Assembly: GCF_900111935.1 (NCBI RefSeq)
Contig: NZ_FOYN01000004.1
Span: 62,001 to 126,000 of the forward strand
Direction: 5' to 3'
Source of the DNA: Halorubrum sodomense
GTDB lineage: Archaea > Halobacteriota > Halobacteria > Halobacteriales > Haloferacaceae
Length of the DNA: 64,000 bases
In this document: in pieces, positions 43,500-52,340 of the stretch
How positions within the stretch are numbered: position 1 is the stretch's first letter
Layout of the letters: each line of letters begins with the position of its first letter
Program-made: the position numbers and the translations under genes
The notes under the pieces: generated by a model
Database searches by the model: none
Told to the model about the DNA's origin: nothing
The model's input: the letters and a program-made list of their open reading frames with translations, nothing else

Positions 43500-46400
43500 A
43501 ATTCGAGAAGCTTCGACTCAAGAACTTCCAATCGTACGACCAAGCGGCTATCGAGTTCGAGGACGGCCTCACGCTCGTTCACGGCGACAACGGGGCGGGG
43601 AAGACGACGCTTATCCGCGCTATCTATATGGCTCTGTTTCAGGGGCAGGCGAAGTCTGAGATTGGGACCGGGTACGAACTCCTTGACTTCATCAAGGACG
43701 GCGAGGAGGAGGCTGAGGTTGAACTCACCTTCCGCTACGAGGGGGACCCATACACCGTGACGTGGGTGATTGCCAAACAGGAAGGTGACGACGGACCCGT
43801 CGGACGGACACGGTCCAACCGCACGACTCTGAGCAGTCCAGCACTCGACACCGAATATAGTGGTCCGAGTGACGTCCGAGATGTCATAGAGGATTTACTC
43901 GATATGGACGCAGAGGCGTACGCGAACAGTACGTACGCCCAGCAAGCCCGACTCACGCGGCTCATCGAAGCCACGGACAGCCAGCGTGAGTCCATTCTGG
44001 ACAACCTCCTCGGACTTGATGCGCCGGAGACGTATGCTGACAGACTTGGTGACGTCACATCGCCCATCGAGGACTTCCAAGAAGACCTACAGGCGCGACG
44101 GCGACAGCTCTCGGACGAGATTAGCGATGTCGACGAAAGCGAATTACAGAGCGAACTTCAGTCGCTTCAAGAGACTATTGGCGACCTACAGGAACGAGAG
44201 GGCGAACTCGACGAGGCCGTGGCAGATGCCCAAGAGCAGGTTCAGAAACTCGACCAACGTATCGACGAGTACCGTGAGGCCAAGGAGCGACAGGGAGAGT
44301 TGGAAGACAAAATTCGGGACAAGAAGGAGCGTATCAGGGAGCTTCGCGGGGAGATAGATGACTGTCAGGCTACCATCAACGAGTGCGAGGAGGTCATCGA
44401 GAGGAAACGAGAGCGACTACAGGAGCTTAACGAAGACGTCCCCGAATACGACCTGACCGACGAGAGTGAAGCGGCCGAAGCACTCAACGAGTTCGAGACG
44501 GCTCGGGAAGAGGCCGCGGCAGCGGTCGAGAGAAAGGCGGCGGCTGTCGACCAAGCCCGGAATGAAGTCTCCCGCCTAGAGGAGGAACTCGATAGCCACC
44601 GAGATGAGCTTCGGACCGCCTGTCTTGACCACAAGCAGAAGCTCGACACGGTCGCCGACGCACGAGACGAAGCCGAACAGGCGAAAGATGAGCTATCTGA
44701 ACGGGAGGCCGAGCGTGATGAAGCCGCTGGTGAGTTCCTCGACACGGCGATATCGGAGGTCGAAGACATCGGCGACGCTGTGGACGCTAAACGGGAGTCA
44801 CTCGATAAGCGACGGCAAGACCTCGAACTGGAGGAGAACGAACTGGAACAGAAGCAAGAGCAGGCCGAGACGGACATCGCGCGCATCGAACGTGAGCTGG
44901 AGACTGCCCGTGAGGAGCGTCAGACTATCCGGGAACGGCTCGATACCGACGTTGACGACCCGGAAACAGCGTTTGAGGAGGCACTCAGTCGCGCTGACGA
45001 CCTCGGTGACGGATTCGATATAGACGTTGCTCCTGAGACCCTCGACAGTACCCTCACCGGAGAACTCCCAGAAACACGTAGCGAGGTCCTCGACGAACTG
45101 GCTGATGCGTTCGATGACGAGCTGTCAGGGTGTATCGAGCAGGCTCGGGCCGAAACGCGCATAGAAGACCTCGAAGCTCTGGAAGGCGGCGAGTGGCCCA
45201 TCGATGGCGGAGATATCGGAGCAACACACGACTACTCCGATGCGCTCGATGACCTCCGCCGCGTCGTCGAAGAAAGCGAGCAAGCGACTGATTCCGCCTC
45301 GAAGGCACAAGAAGACGCCCGGTCACAACTCACTACACTCGACGAGCTGACTGAGTGCCTCCTGACCGCCGCCAGCTTCCGTGCGCTTGCCGGTGTCACA
45401 GCTGACATTGAGGCATACGAGAGTGAGCTAGAAGAGCGGAAGAGGGACAGGGACGAACTAGCCGAGCAACTCACCGGAGTTCGGGAGGAACTCGACACAG
45501 TCCGTCAACAGTTGCGGACTGGGGAATCGGTCGCCGAAGCTGTTGAGCGCGCAGAGGGAGCCGCGGAGAAGCTTCAGAATAGAAGGGAGGAGCTCCATAA
45601 TGCCGAGGAGGCGGCGGACGATGTGGTCGAAGAGATTAGCGAGGCGGCAGACGCCGTCGGTGAAAAACATGACGAGCTGTCTGAAGCCCGTGAAGAACTG
45701 GAAGGCGCAATCGACGACCACGAGAAAGCTGAGACGACGCTCGAATCTAAGGAGGCAAACGAACGAATAGCTGACAAAGCAGTCGAGTGTCACGAATCCA
45801 TTAGCGACCGTGAGGGAGAGAAAGAGACCCAGCGGGAAGCCATCGAGACCCGGGAAGGGCAGATAGACGACCTGCAATCAGACGTTGCGAGTTTTCAGGA
45901 CGACCTCACCGACGCAGAGGAGGTAACCGAGGGGACTTCTCTTGATGAGCTACAGGAGCAGAACGCGAAAGCCGAGAAACTGAGGCAACAGGTCGAGACT
46001 GAACGCGCAAATGTCCGGGAGGAGATTCGAGAAAAAGACCGGAAGCAGGAACGAGTCGAGCAAAACCTCGAAGACCTGCGTGAGAGGCGCGCAACCATCC
46101 AGTCGCTCGACGAGAAGGCGGAATGGGCCGAGGATATCGAGAACGAGCTCACTGGGGTCGAAGCGACCTACGAAGAGGTCCAGACCGAGATGCGGAACCG
46201 GGTGCTGGGCCGACTCAACAAGTACGCGAACGACATCTTCGGCGACCTCTACCAGAGTGAGTCGTACAACGGCCTCCGTATCGGCGAGGACTACAGTTTG
46301 GAGCTAATCCGAGCCGATGACACGACCCGTGACCCAAAGAAGGCCAGCGGTGGGGAATCTGTTCTCGCAACCATCGCGCTCCGGGCCGCGGTCTACCACG

Positions 46401-46684
46401 TCTTGGCCGACCAACACGCCGAAGGGGGTGAAGGTCTCCCGCCGTTGGTGCTCGACGAGCCAACGAGCCACCTCGATGACACGCACGTCGACCAAATCGA
46501 GGGCGTCATCGAGAACATACAGACGTGGGATGTTCCGCAGGTCATCGTCGTCAGCCACCGAAATGGCCTCGTCCACGACGCACCACACGAGATAGAAGTG
46601 ACGAAAGATGAAGCGACCGACACGTCGACCCTCAACCCTGACTACACCAGTAGTCACTGTGACGAAGCCGCGGGTGATGACTAA
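43496..46684 (+). CDS. Rad50-like SMC-type ATPase without zinc hook
   Basis: 1062 residues. Walker A 'VHGDNGAGKTTLIRAIYMALF' near 28-48, then long heptad coiled coils from about 190 to 490 and 590 to 890. C-terminal ABC signature 'KASGGESVLATIALRAA' lies near 948 and Walker B 'LVLDEPTSHLDDTH' near 984. Cys residues are few and no CxxC exists anywhere. The apex (about 490-600) is a non-coil segment instead of a zinc hook. With Mre11 it should tether or sense DNA ends. It overlaps both neighbours by 1-4 nt. Confidence 0.9.
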   Translation: MKFEKLRLKNFQSYDQAAIEFEDGLTLVHGDNGAGKTTLIRAIYMALFQGQAKSEIGTGYELLDFIKDGEEEAEVELTFRYEGDPYTVTWVIAKQEGDDGPVGRTRSNRTTLSSPALDTEYSGPSDVRDVIEDLLDMDAEAYANSTYAQQARLTRLIEATDSQRESILDNLLGLDAPETYADRLGDVTSPIEDFQEDLQARRRQLSDEISDVDESELQSELQSLQETIGDLQEREGELDEAVADAQEQVQKLDQRIDEYREAKERQGELEDKIRDKKERIRELRGEIDDCQATINECEEVIERKRERLQELNEDVPEYDLTDESEAAEALNEFETAREEAAAAVERKAAAVDQARNEVSRLEEELDSHRDELRTACLDHKQKLDTVADARDEAEQAKDELSEREAERDEAAGEFLDTAISEVEDIGDAVDAKRESLDKRRQDLELEENELEQKQEQAETDIARIERELETAREERQTIRERLDTDVDDPETAFEEALSRADDLGDGFDIDVAPETLDSTLTGELPETRSEVLDELADAFDDELSGCIEQARAETRIEDLEALEGGEWPIDGGDIGATHDYSDALDDLRRVVEESEQATDSASKAQEDARSQLTTLDELTECLLTAASFRALAGVTADIEAYESELEERKRDRDELAEQLTGVREELDTVRQQLRTGESVAEAVERAEGAAEKLQNRREELHNAEEAADDVVEEISEAADAVGEKHDELSEAREELEGAIDDHEKAETTLESKEANERIADKAVECHESISDREGEKETQREAIETREGQIDDLQSDVASFQDDLTDAEEVTEGTSLDELQEQNAKAEKLRQQVETERANVREEIREKDRKQERVEQNLEDLRERRATIQSLDEKAEWAEDIENELTGVEATYEEVQTEMRNRVLGRLNKYANDIFGDLYQSESYNGLRIGEDYSLELIRADDTTRDPKKASGGESVLATIALRAAVYHVLADQHAEGGEGLPPLVLDEPTSHLDDTHVDQIEGVIENIQTWDVPQVIVVSHRNGLVHDAPHEIEVTKDEATDTSTLNPDYTSSHCDEAAGDD

Positions 46685-47964
46685 TGGTCGGACACTCAGA
46701 CTTCGAGGCTCTTGAGGCGATATTCGAACACATCGCCGAGACCGTCGCCGATGAGGAAGATGGACAGAGTGCTCGCGACATCTTCCGTGAATGGATAGGG
46801 ACAGACGGTGGGGAAATCACTGTACTTGATTCGCCCGAAGTCTACCGCCGCTCGGAGTCAGAGCTGGTCCAGTACCGTGGACGCTTCGATAGTTGGTACG
46901 GGATAGACGCCAGTACGGTGCGCCCACAAGACTTCCAAAACGGGCTCATCACGAGTGCTGCGACCGCCATCTGTGCGATGCTCGGTGATGGTGACACAGC
47001 GATTGAGGCCGAGCGGTCAATCGTCGGAGCGGTCTACTGTGATATTGACGGGGTAGAGTTCTCGGAGCAGGAGTTACAGGCCGGCGACGTGATGGTCGAA
47101 CTCGAAACCGTTCGAGCGACTGTCTCACCCCGGGAACTGCGTCGCTGGGTCGGAGCCACGGCCCGAGTCCCGGCAGAGTGCCGACACAGCGAGCGCGTAG
47201 CCGACCGAATCGACGGTCCGCTCTTCTTGGATGGGAGTCTCTACCCTATGTCAGTCCTCCCGAACGTACAGTTCGCACGGGCAATCAATCAACAACGGTC
47301 GACGAGTCAACTGGTTGAGACAGAACAGCTGGGAACGGCTGCGAAGGCGATTCAGTCTCGGGTGAATGCGATTGGGACCCTAATGGAGCGTGACCTACCG
47401 GTGGTCGGTATCGTCAAAACCATTAGCACGAGTCGGGTGGTCGATGCTCTCCGACAAAAGGTTCGGACGAGCGAAAACCCTCCGCTCCTCCCATGGGCTG
47501 AGGACTCGCAGTTCCTCGCCGATGTGCTGTACCACGATGAGCCGCGGCAATTCTCATTTACTTCGTGGCTGGTTCGGACGCACCGCGACCCCGGAGCCCG
47601 AGGCGAACAGGTTGAGCCACTTGGCGGGTTCGACATTCCCGCTGGGTACGAGCCGGCTGACTTCAGACGGGCGTTCTTTTTCGTCCGACTCCCACGAGGT
47701 ATCGTCTTCCGTGTGGAGGCACCATACGGCCAAGTCGATACCCCCTCGAAGCGCGCAGAGATGCAGATGTTTGCGCTTGGTGCCATCGCTGAGGCCAACG
47801 GTGCCCCGATGGTCGTTGACCGGGCCGACGAACTTGCCCGGGTTCCCAACGACGTTCGGGACTACCTCACAGATGTTCTGGACATCACTGAACCGGTACA
47901 AGACTACAACCGCGACGAACGGTTCGATTTCGACTTCGACTCCAACGACACCCATTACGCATAA
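46684..47964 (+). CDS. NurA-domain nuclease
   Basis: 426 residues. NurA motifs are visible: 'WYGIDASTVRPQDF' near 72 with the first metal Asp, 'GPLFLDGSLYPMS' near 179 with the second Asp, and 'SKRAEMQMFALGAIAEANGAPMVVD' near 355. NurA is a Mn-dependent 5'-3' nuclease forming a dimer that docks on the HerA hexamer. The ATG overlaps the last base of the Rad50-like stop codon (TAATG). The following gene is HerA, which supports the assignment. Confidence 0.87.
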   Translation: MVGHSDFEALEAIFEHIAETVADEEDGQSARDIFREWIGTDGGEITVLDSPEVYRRSESELVQYRGRFDSWYGIDASTVRPQDFQNGLITSAATAICAMLGDGDTAIEAERSIVGAVYCDIDGVEFSEQELQAGDVMVELETVRATVSPRELRRWVGATARVPAECRHSERVADRIDGPLFLDGSLYPMSVLPNVQFARAINQQRSTSQLVETEQLGTAAKAIQSRVNAIGTLMERDLPVVGIVKTISTSRVVDALRQKVRTSENPPLLPWAEDSQFLADVLYHDEPRQFSFTSWLVRTHRDPGARGEQVEPLGGFDIPAGYEPADFRRAFFFVRLPRGIVFRVEAPYGQVDTPSKRAEMQMFALGAIAEANGAPMVVDRADELARVPNDVRDYLTDVLDITEPVQDYNRDERFDFDFDSNDTHYA

Positions 47965-47966
47965 TC

Positions 47967-49778
47967 ATGAGTGACTCAGACGAATTCGACGACTTCGAAG
48001 ACCGAATCGAGAATGTCCTCGACAGCGAGGCCGGCGAGAGTATCCCGACTACGCCGGAGTCAACAGACAACGCGATGCCCACAACGGCGGATGGAACTCC
48101 GCTGGGGCACATCACGGCCAGTGAAGGACTGGACATCAGCCGCGGCGACAGTACGATTCACAGCTACATCCGGAGTGACACCAGAGACGAACTCCGACTG
48201 GGCGACTTTATCCAAGTCCCGTACCCGAATCGTCCCGATGACCCGCATTCAGAGTTACTGGGAGAAGTGACCCGCATTGGGTACGAACAGAGAGCAGACA
48301 TCGACGATAAGTCGGATGTCCGACGGGGGATTCAGGATACGACCATCGACGAGCGACAGTACGTACAGGTGGCAGACGTTGACCCAATCGCTATCGTTGA
48401 GGGCACGGACCCAGATGACCTGACTCGGACAACAGTTGACCGAGTTCTCAAGCCGTTCACGCTGGTGTACGAGGCGAGTGATGAGGCGTTCCTCCGTACC
48501 GGACTGAATCTGCCGGCTGAAGGGCCCTACATCGGAGACCTCGCTGTCAGCGGCGAGCCCCATCCGCCAGACGACCCGCTCGCTTACCGTCTGCCGACGG
48601 TACAGGGTACGCCGGCCATCTGGACACATATGCTGATTGCAGGGGCGACCGACGCCGGGAAGACATTCACCACAAAAAACATCCTACGCCAACTGGCGAC
48701 GGACACAGGCTACGAAGTCGAAGTTCGGACTGATGACGGTGATGCCGAAACGCGTGAGCGGCCCCTCGGTATCGTCGTCATCGACCCAGAGAACGAATAC
48801 AGCGGGCTGGGCGATGACCCCGACCTCTCAGACGACGTATGGTCCGACTTGGAAAGTCGCGGCATTGAGGTTGGAGGCATCGACACGCCGAATTGCGGCT
48901 CCCACGACCTTCAGACCTACGTCCCTGTTGCTGACGGGATTTCCACACCAGCAATCGACGGAGCACGCGAGTTTGGAATCCCCTTCGAGTTGGTCGAGAA
49001 CCGTCCAGAGCTGGTGATGGGCTACAAACCACCTAGTGCCACGGAGAACGCTATCAAGGAGTGTATCGGGACGTACTTCGACGGTCCCGGTGCGTCCAAT
49101 CCCTCCTACGAAGAGTATCTCCGCTTCCTCCGTAACAACGGGGACCAACTACAAGCCCAACACAACATAGCTTCCCAGTCGTGGGATGCGATGATGAGCC
49201 GCGTCGACAGCGGTGTGTTCCATCAGGTGTTCGACTCCGGCACCCACCAGATGACCGAAATCACGAACGAGCTGTTCAGGCCCGGTCGCGTTACCGTCAT
49301 CCCGACGAGACATCTCATCGGTGGCGAGGAAGCAGACCGTGGCACGCTCGTTGTGATGGCACTCCTCTCGTACATCGTACAAAACAAGCTCGGCGGGAAC
49401 GACCCTGACCCGAACGTCGACGAAACTCCCCTCATGCTTGTGGTTGACGAAGCTCACGAGTACCTGAGCGGAGCGGACTCTCTACACGAACGTGAGGTCG
49501 TCTCTCGATTTCGCCGCATCGCCAAGCGCGGCCGCAAGTACGGTCTGGGACTGTGTATGATTACGCAGGACCCGAGTGATATTGACGGGGAGATTCTCGG
49601 GCAGACCAGAACCGGTCTGTATCTGGAGATGGAGAGCGACGCAGACCTCTCCTCGGTTCCTGCCGGGTACGAGGACGACGTAATCAAGTTCGAACAGGGG
49701 CAGGGCGTCATCGAGTCTCCCGGGGTTCGCCCGACCGAAATCAGGACGTTGGGGTACTGTACGGTGAACCATGACTGA
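47967..49778 (+). CDS. HerA-like DNA translocase
   Basis: 603 residues. An N-terminal HAS-barrel-like part (about 85-200) precedes the FtsK/HerA ATPase core. Walker A 'IAGATDAGKTFTTKNILR' lies near 224, 'VVIDPENEYSG' near 270 and Walker B 'LMLVVDEAHEYLSGAD' near 489, followed by 'RFRRIAKRGRKYGLGLCMITQDP'. HerA is a hexameric dsDNA pump that drives NurA through DNA ends. It starts two nt after the NurA stop. An acidic disordered N-terminus of about 60 residues is typical of haloarchaeal proteins. Confidence 0.9.
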   Translation: MSDSDEFDDFEDRIENVLDSEAGESIPTTPESTDNAMPTTADGTPLGHITASEGLDISRGDSTIHSYIRSDTRDELRLGDFIQVPYPNRPDDPHSELLGEVTRIGYEQRADIDDKSDVRRGIQDTTIDERQYVQVADVDPIAIVEGTDPDDLTRTTVDRVLKPFTLVYEASDEAFLRTGLNLPAEGPYIGDLAVSGEPHPPDDPLAYRLPTVQGTPAIWTHMLIAGATDAGKTFTTKNILRQLATDTGYEVEVRTDDGDAETRERPLGIVVIDPENEYSGLGDDPDLSDDVWSDLESRGIEVGGIDTPNCGSHDLQTYVPVADGISTPAIDGAREFGIPFELVENRPELVMGYKPPSATENAIKECIGTYFDGPGASNPSYEEYLRFLRNNGDQLQAQHNIASQSWDAMMSRVDSGVFHQVFDSGTHQMTEITNELFRPGRVTVIPTRHLIGGEEADRGTLVVMALLSYIVQNKLGGNDPDPNVDETPLMLVVDEAHEYLSGADSLHEREVVSRFRRIAKRGRKYGLGLCMITQDPSDIDGEILGQTRTGLYLEMESDADLSSVPAGYEDDVIKFEQGQGVIESPGVRPTEIRTLGYCTVNHD

Positions 49779-49827
49779 CAGCCAGCCCGTTCCGGTCATC
49801 AGGGACGTTTCTCTGTATAGGGGGTGA
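49771..49827 (+). CDS. 18-residue bridging ORF between herA and the PLD gene
   Basis: ATG 49771 lies inside the HerA stop region (ATGACTGA) and its TGA 49825-49827 overlaps the next ATG (TGATG). Peptide MTDSQPVPVIRDVSLYRG. It may serve only to carry ribosomes from HerA to the PLD/ATPase gene. Whether the peptide itself acts is unknown. Confidence 0.3.
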   Translation: MTDSQPVPVIRDVSLYRG

Positions 49828-51788
49828 TGAGAGACATGAGCGACACTACCGCATCAGATGACCTCTCCGCGTTTCAACTGATTCGTAGCTATGAGTCGTT
49901 CGAGAAATACTTCACCGACGCTGTCCGCGTCCGGGCGGTTACGTACTGTACCTCGCCGAAGGTTCTGCTTGAACTGTTTGAGGAGTACAACGTGGACGAG
50001 ATGGAGGTGGTCGTCGGGGAGAAGACAGACTTTCGGGAAGAAATCAAGTCAGTCGGAGTTGCACGGAAGTTGGAGCAGTTCAAACAGGAAGGAGACCTGC
50101 GGATATTCCTCGCTCCAGACCGGGACCTCCATTCGAAACTCTACATCATCGAGTATCCAGACGGAGAGGCTACCATCCTCAACGGGTCACCGAATTTTAC
50201 CGAGACGGCGTGGTCAAGCTACTACCAAATCAATCTGGTCGACGAGTTCCACACCGAGATTGGTAGTTCAAGATTCGAGGAAGCAATCGACGCGTATCAC
50301 ACACATTTGGAGGAGTGTGACGACGAGCCCTTCACCGACTCGTTGACGCAGGCACTTGATGAGGCCGACCCAGAAGAAGATGAAGATGACATCATCGAGC
50401 GGTGGGTAGCCGTCAACGACAGTCCAGATAGAAACGAAACCCGGCAGGTCCACGAGGAGTTCACCGAGGCCATCACTGACCTTGACCCCGACGTTGACTC
50501 GGACGTCACAATCTCTGAAGACCTCGCTAAGTACGAGGAGAAGACGCGTGATGAATTGGAAGATGCCTTCCAGAGCTACGATGCCCAGATAACCGGTACG
50601 TCGATTCGGACACCCCTTAGCGAATACGGACAGGCGGTGAACACGTACTACGACTTCCCAAAGATGGTCGTTGAGGAGGACCGGGTTCGGATGCTTACAC
50701 CGGAAGGCTCTCACATCCAACTTTCAGAACCCGTCCCCAGCCAAGATGTCCTCGATGAAGCACTCTCAAACCTCAAGGCCTACTTCCAGACCGTTGAGAA
50801 CTACGCCAAGACCGATGACACGGAAGCCGCGCAAGCTCATATGTTCGAGGCATTATTGTACTTCTTCTACGCACCGTTCGTGAACCGATTCGCCCGTGCG
50901 TTCGGTGCCGGTGAAGTGAACGGCGTCGAAAAGAGCCTGCCGTTCCTCTACATTCACGGGGAATCGAACGCCGGGAAGGGCACTTTCATCGAGTTTGCGA
51001 TGCGGCTCATTTCGGATAACACGGTCACACAGCCGATTGACGGCGATAGAATCGGGGCTGGACTGCCAGATGCTGCCCGGGAGCCCCAGTCTTCTTTCCC
51101 AGTCGTCCTTGACGACGTTGAACGACAGAAGTTCGACTCGCTAGGTGGACTCCGCAACTACTGGGACGAGTGGGAGAACAACCGGTTCCCGACGTTCGTC
51201 CTGACCAGCAACGAGAACAAGCCCAAGGACTGGTTTATGAACCGGGCCAAGATGGTTCACTTCAAAATGATGTTCGAAGGGACTTCGGAAGCGCGCCTCC
51301 GTGCTCGTGAGATAATCGAGAAGGAGAATCCTCTGTTCAAGTGGTTCGCGCATCGCTTCCTCGCAACGCCATTTGACGTAACCGACCTCCGTGACGAAGA
51401 CTCCAGCCGGGACGACCTACTTGCCCCAGTTCGAGAAGTATTTTTAGAACTGTTCAACGAGTCAGCTCACGACGTGCCAGACTATTTCCCACGGAAGCCA
51501 GCCGAGTGGGAGTATGATATTGGCCGTGACCGGTGGTTGGAGGCGTATGAAAGCGATTACTTCACTCTCTCTACGCAGCGGGGCCGTATTGTTGCATCCT
51601 TTGACGAGACGTTCTCTAGCTATGAGATTGATGACACTTATCTGAGGAATCTTCCTCAGCACATTCGTGCAAAGCGACAACGGAAAGAAATCTACATCAC
51701 GTCGACCAGTGAGTTTGAGACGTGGCTCGGTGTCGGGACTGAGCAGAAGGCTGGATTTCTTGACAGAGTGCGGGGCCTGCTCAGGTGA
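49827..51788 (+). CDS. PLD nuclease fused to SF3/AAA-type ATPase
   Basis: 653 residues from ATG 49827; ATG 49836 after GGGGTGATG is also possible. Residues 10-190 are a single PLD-like nuclease with 'DLHSKLYIIEYPDGEATILNGSPNFTETAW' as H-x-K and GSxN motif at about 100-126. An acidic linker follows. The second half has Walker A 'HGESNAGKGTFIEFAMRL' near 378, Walker B 'SFPVVLDDVERQKF' near 425 and a sensor 'PTFVLTSNENKPKDW' near 458, the spacing of superfamily 3/VirE-type viral helicases. It belongs to the Mre11-Rad50-NurA-HerA operon. Confidence 0.78.
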   Translation: MRDMSDTTASDDLSAFQLIRSYESFEKYFTDAVRVRAVTYCTSPKVLLELFEEYNVDEMEVVVGEKTDFREEIKSVGVARKLEQFKQEGDLRIFLAPDRDLHSKLYIIEYPDGEATILNGSPNFTETAWSSYYQINLVDEFHTEIGSSRFEEAIDAYHTHLEECDDEPFTDSLTQALDEADPEEDEDDIIERWVAVNDSPDRNETRQVHEEFTEAITDLDPDVDSDVTISEDLAKYEEKTRDELEDAFQSYDAQITGTSIRTPLSEYGQAVNTYYDFPKMVVEEDRVRMLTPEGSHIQLSEPVPSQDVLDEALSNLKAYFQTVENYAKTDDTEAAQAHMFEALLYFFYAPFVNRFARAFGAGEVNGVEKSLPFLYIHGESNAGKGTFIEFAMRLISDNTVTQPIDGDRIGAGLPDAAREPQSSFPVVLDDVERQKFDSLGGLRNYWDEWENNRFPTFVLTSNENKPKDWFMNRAKMVHFKMMFEGTSEARLRAREIIEKENPLFKWFAHRFLATPFDVTDLRDEDSSRDDLLAPVREVFLELFNESAHDVPDYFPRKPAEWEYDIGRDRWLEAYESDYFTLSTQRGRIVASFDETFSSYEIDDTYLRNLPQHIRAKRQRKEIYITSTSEFETWLGVGTEQKAGFLDRVRGLLR

Positions 51789-51845
51789 GGTTTTAGCCGC
51801 TGTTCGTATAGAGCACTCAGTAACCGTTGCCTCCACTGTATGTAA

Positions 51846-52037
51846 TTATAGCCGCTTACAGCGGCGTCGGTGGAGTCCTTCTTGAATCGCACGCAGTGAG
51901 GTTTTCACACCGCACTCACATCTGTAATATTGCCCTTCGACGTGTATGTAGGTCAGATGTCCGTCTGTCACCTCCTTTTCGTGTTTTGCCATTATATAGG
52001 TGGACACGCGAGAACTGCTTTGGTCTATTCTCACCAT
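51846..52037 (-). CDS. Small zinc-finger-like protein
   Basis: 63 residues from ATG 52037 or 48 from ATG 51992. The end reads 'YYRCECGVKTSLRAIQEGLHRRRCKRL', with C-x-C, H and C ligands for one zinc. It is convergent to the operon before it. A short hairpin covers its stop region. No family was recognised; mini zinc proteins like this are common in haloarchaeal mobile DNA. Confidence 0.45.
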   Translation of the reverse strand: MVRIDQSSSRVSTYIMAKHEKEVTDGHLTYIHVEGQYYRCECGVKTSLRAIQEGLHRRRCKRL

Positions 52038-52063
52038 ATTTGGTGTTGGAATTTAGTTCACGG

Positions 52064-52071
52064 TTCATATA
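52064..52071 (+). promoter_or_regulatory. TATA box of the 52095 gene pair
   Basis: TTCATATA centred 27 nt upstream of ATG 52095, fitting a leaderless transcript. Confidence 0.4.
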
Positions 52072-52094
52072 CGCTGACTACCTACTGAGCGTTG

Positions 52095-52340
52095 ATGACC
52101 CTAAGAGACGAAGCTTGGAGCTCTCTGCTAGAACAGACCGTGATGACACCAAAATTCAAATTAACCGATTTACCGTTCAAAGAGTCGGAAAGGCATACGG
52201 TCCGAAGGTGCCTCCGACAGGCCGAGGAGTTTGGTTGGCTTGAGAGGACCTCTGAGCACTCGGCTATCTGGCGTGCGGGGCCAAAGGCCAAGATGCTGTT
52301 GAATCTCTCTGAGGAGAAGCTCCGGCTCGCAGACGAATGA
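52095..52340 (+). CDS. Small wHTH-like protein
   Basis: 81 residues from ATG 52095 (a TTG lies directly before it). 'FKLTDLPFKESERHTVRRCLRQAEEFGWLERTSEHSAIWRAGP' reads as a winged helix: recognition helix around residues 30-45 and a wing 'SAIWRAG'. It overlaps the next gene by four nt (ATGA). It may be a regulator of, or a partner to, that gene. Confidence 0.6.
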   Translation: MTLRDEAWSSLLEQTVMTPKFKLTDLPFKESERHTVRRCLRQAEEFGWLERTSEHSAIWRAGPKAKMLLNLSEEKLRLADE

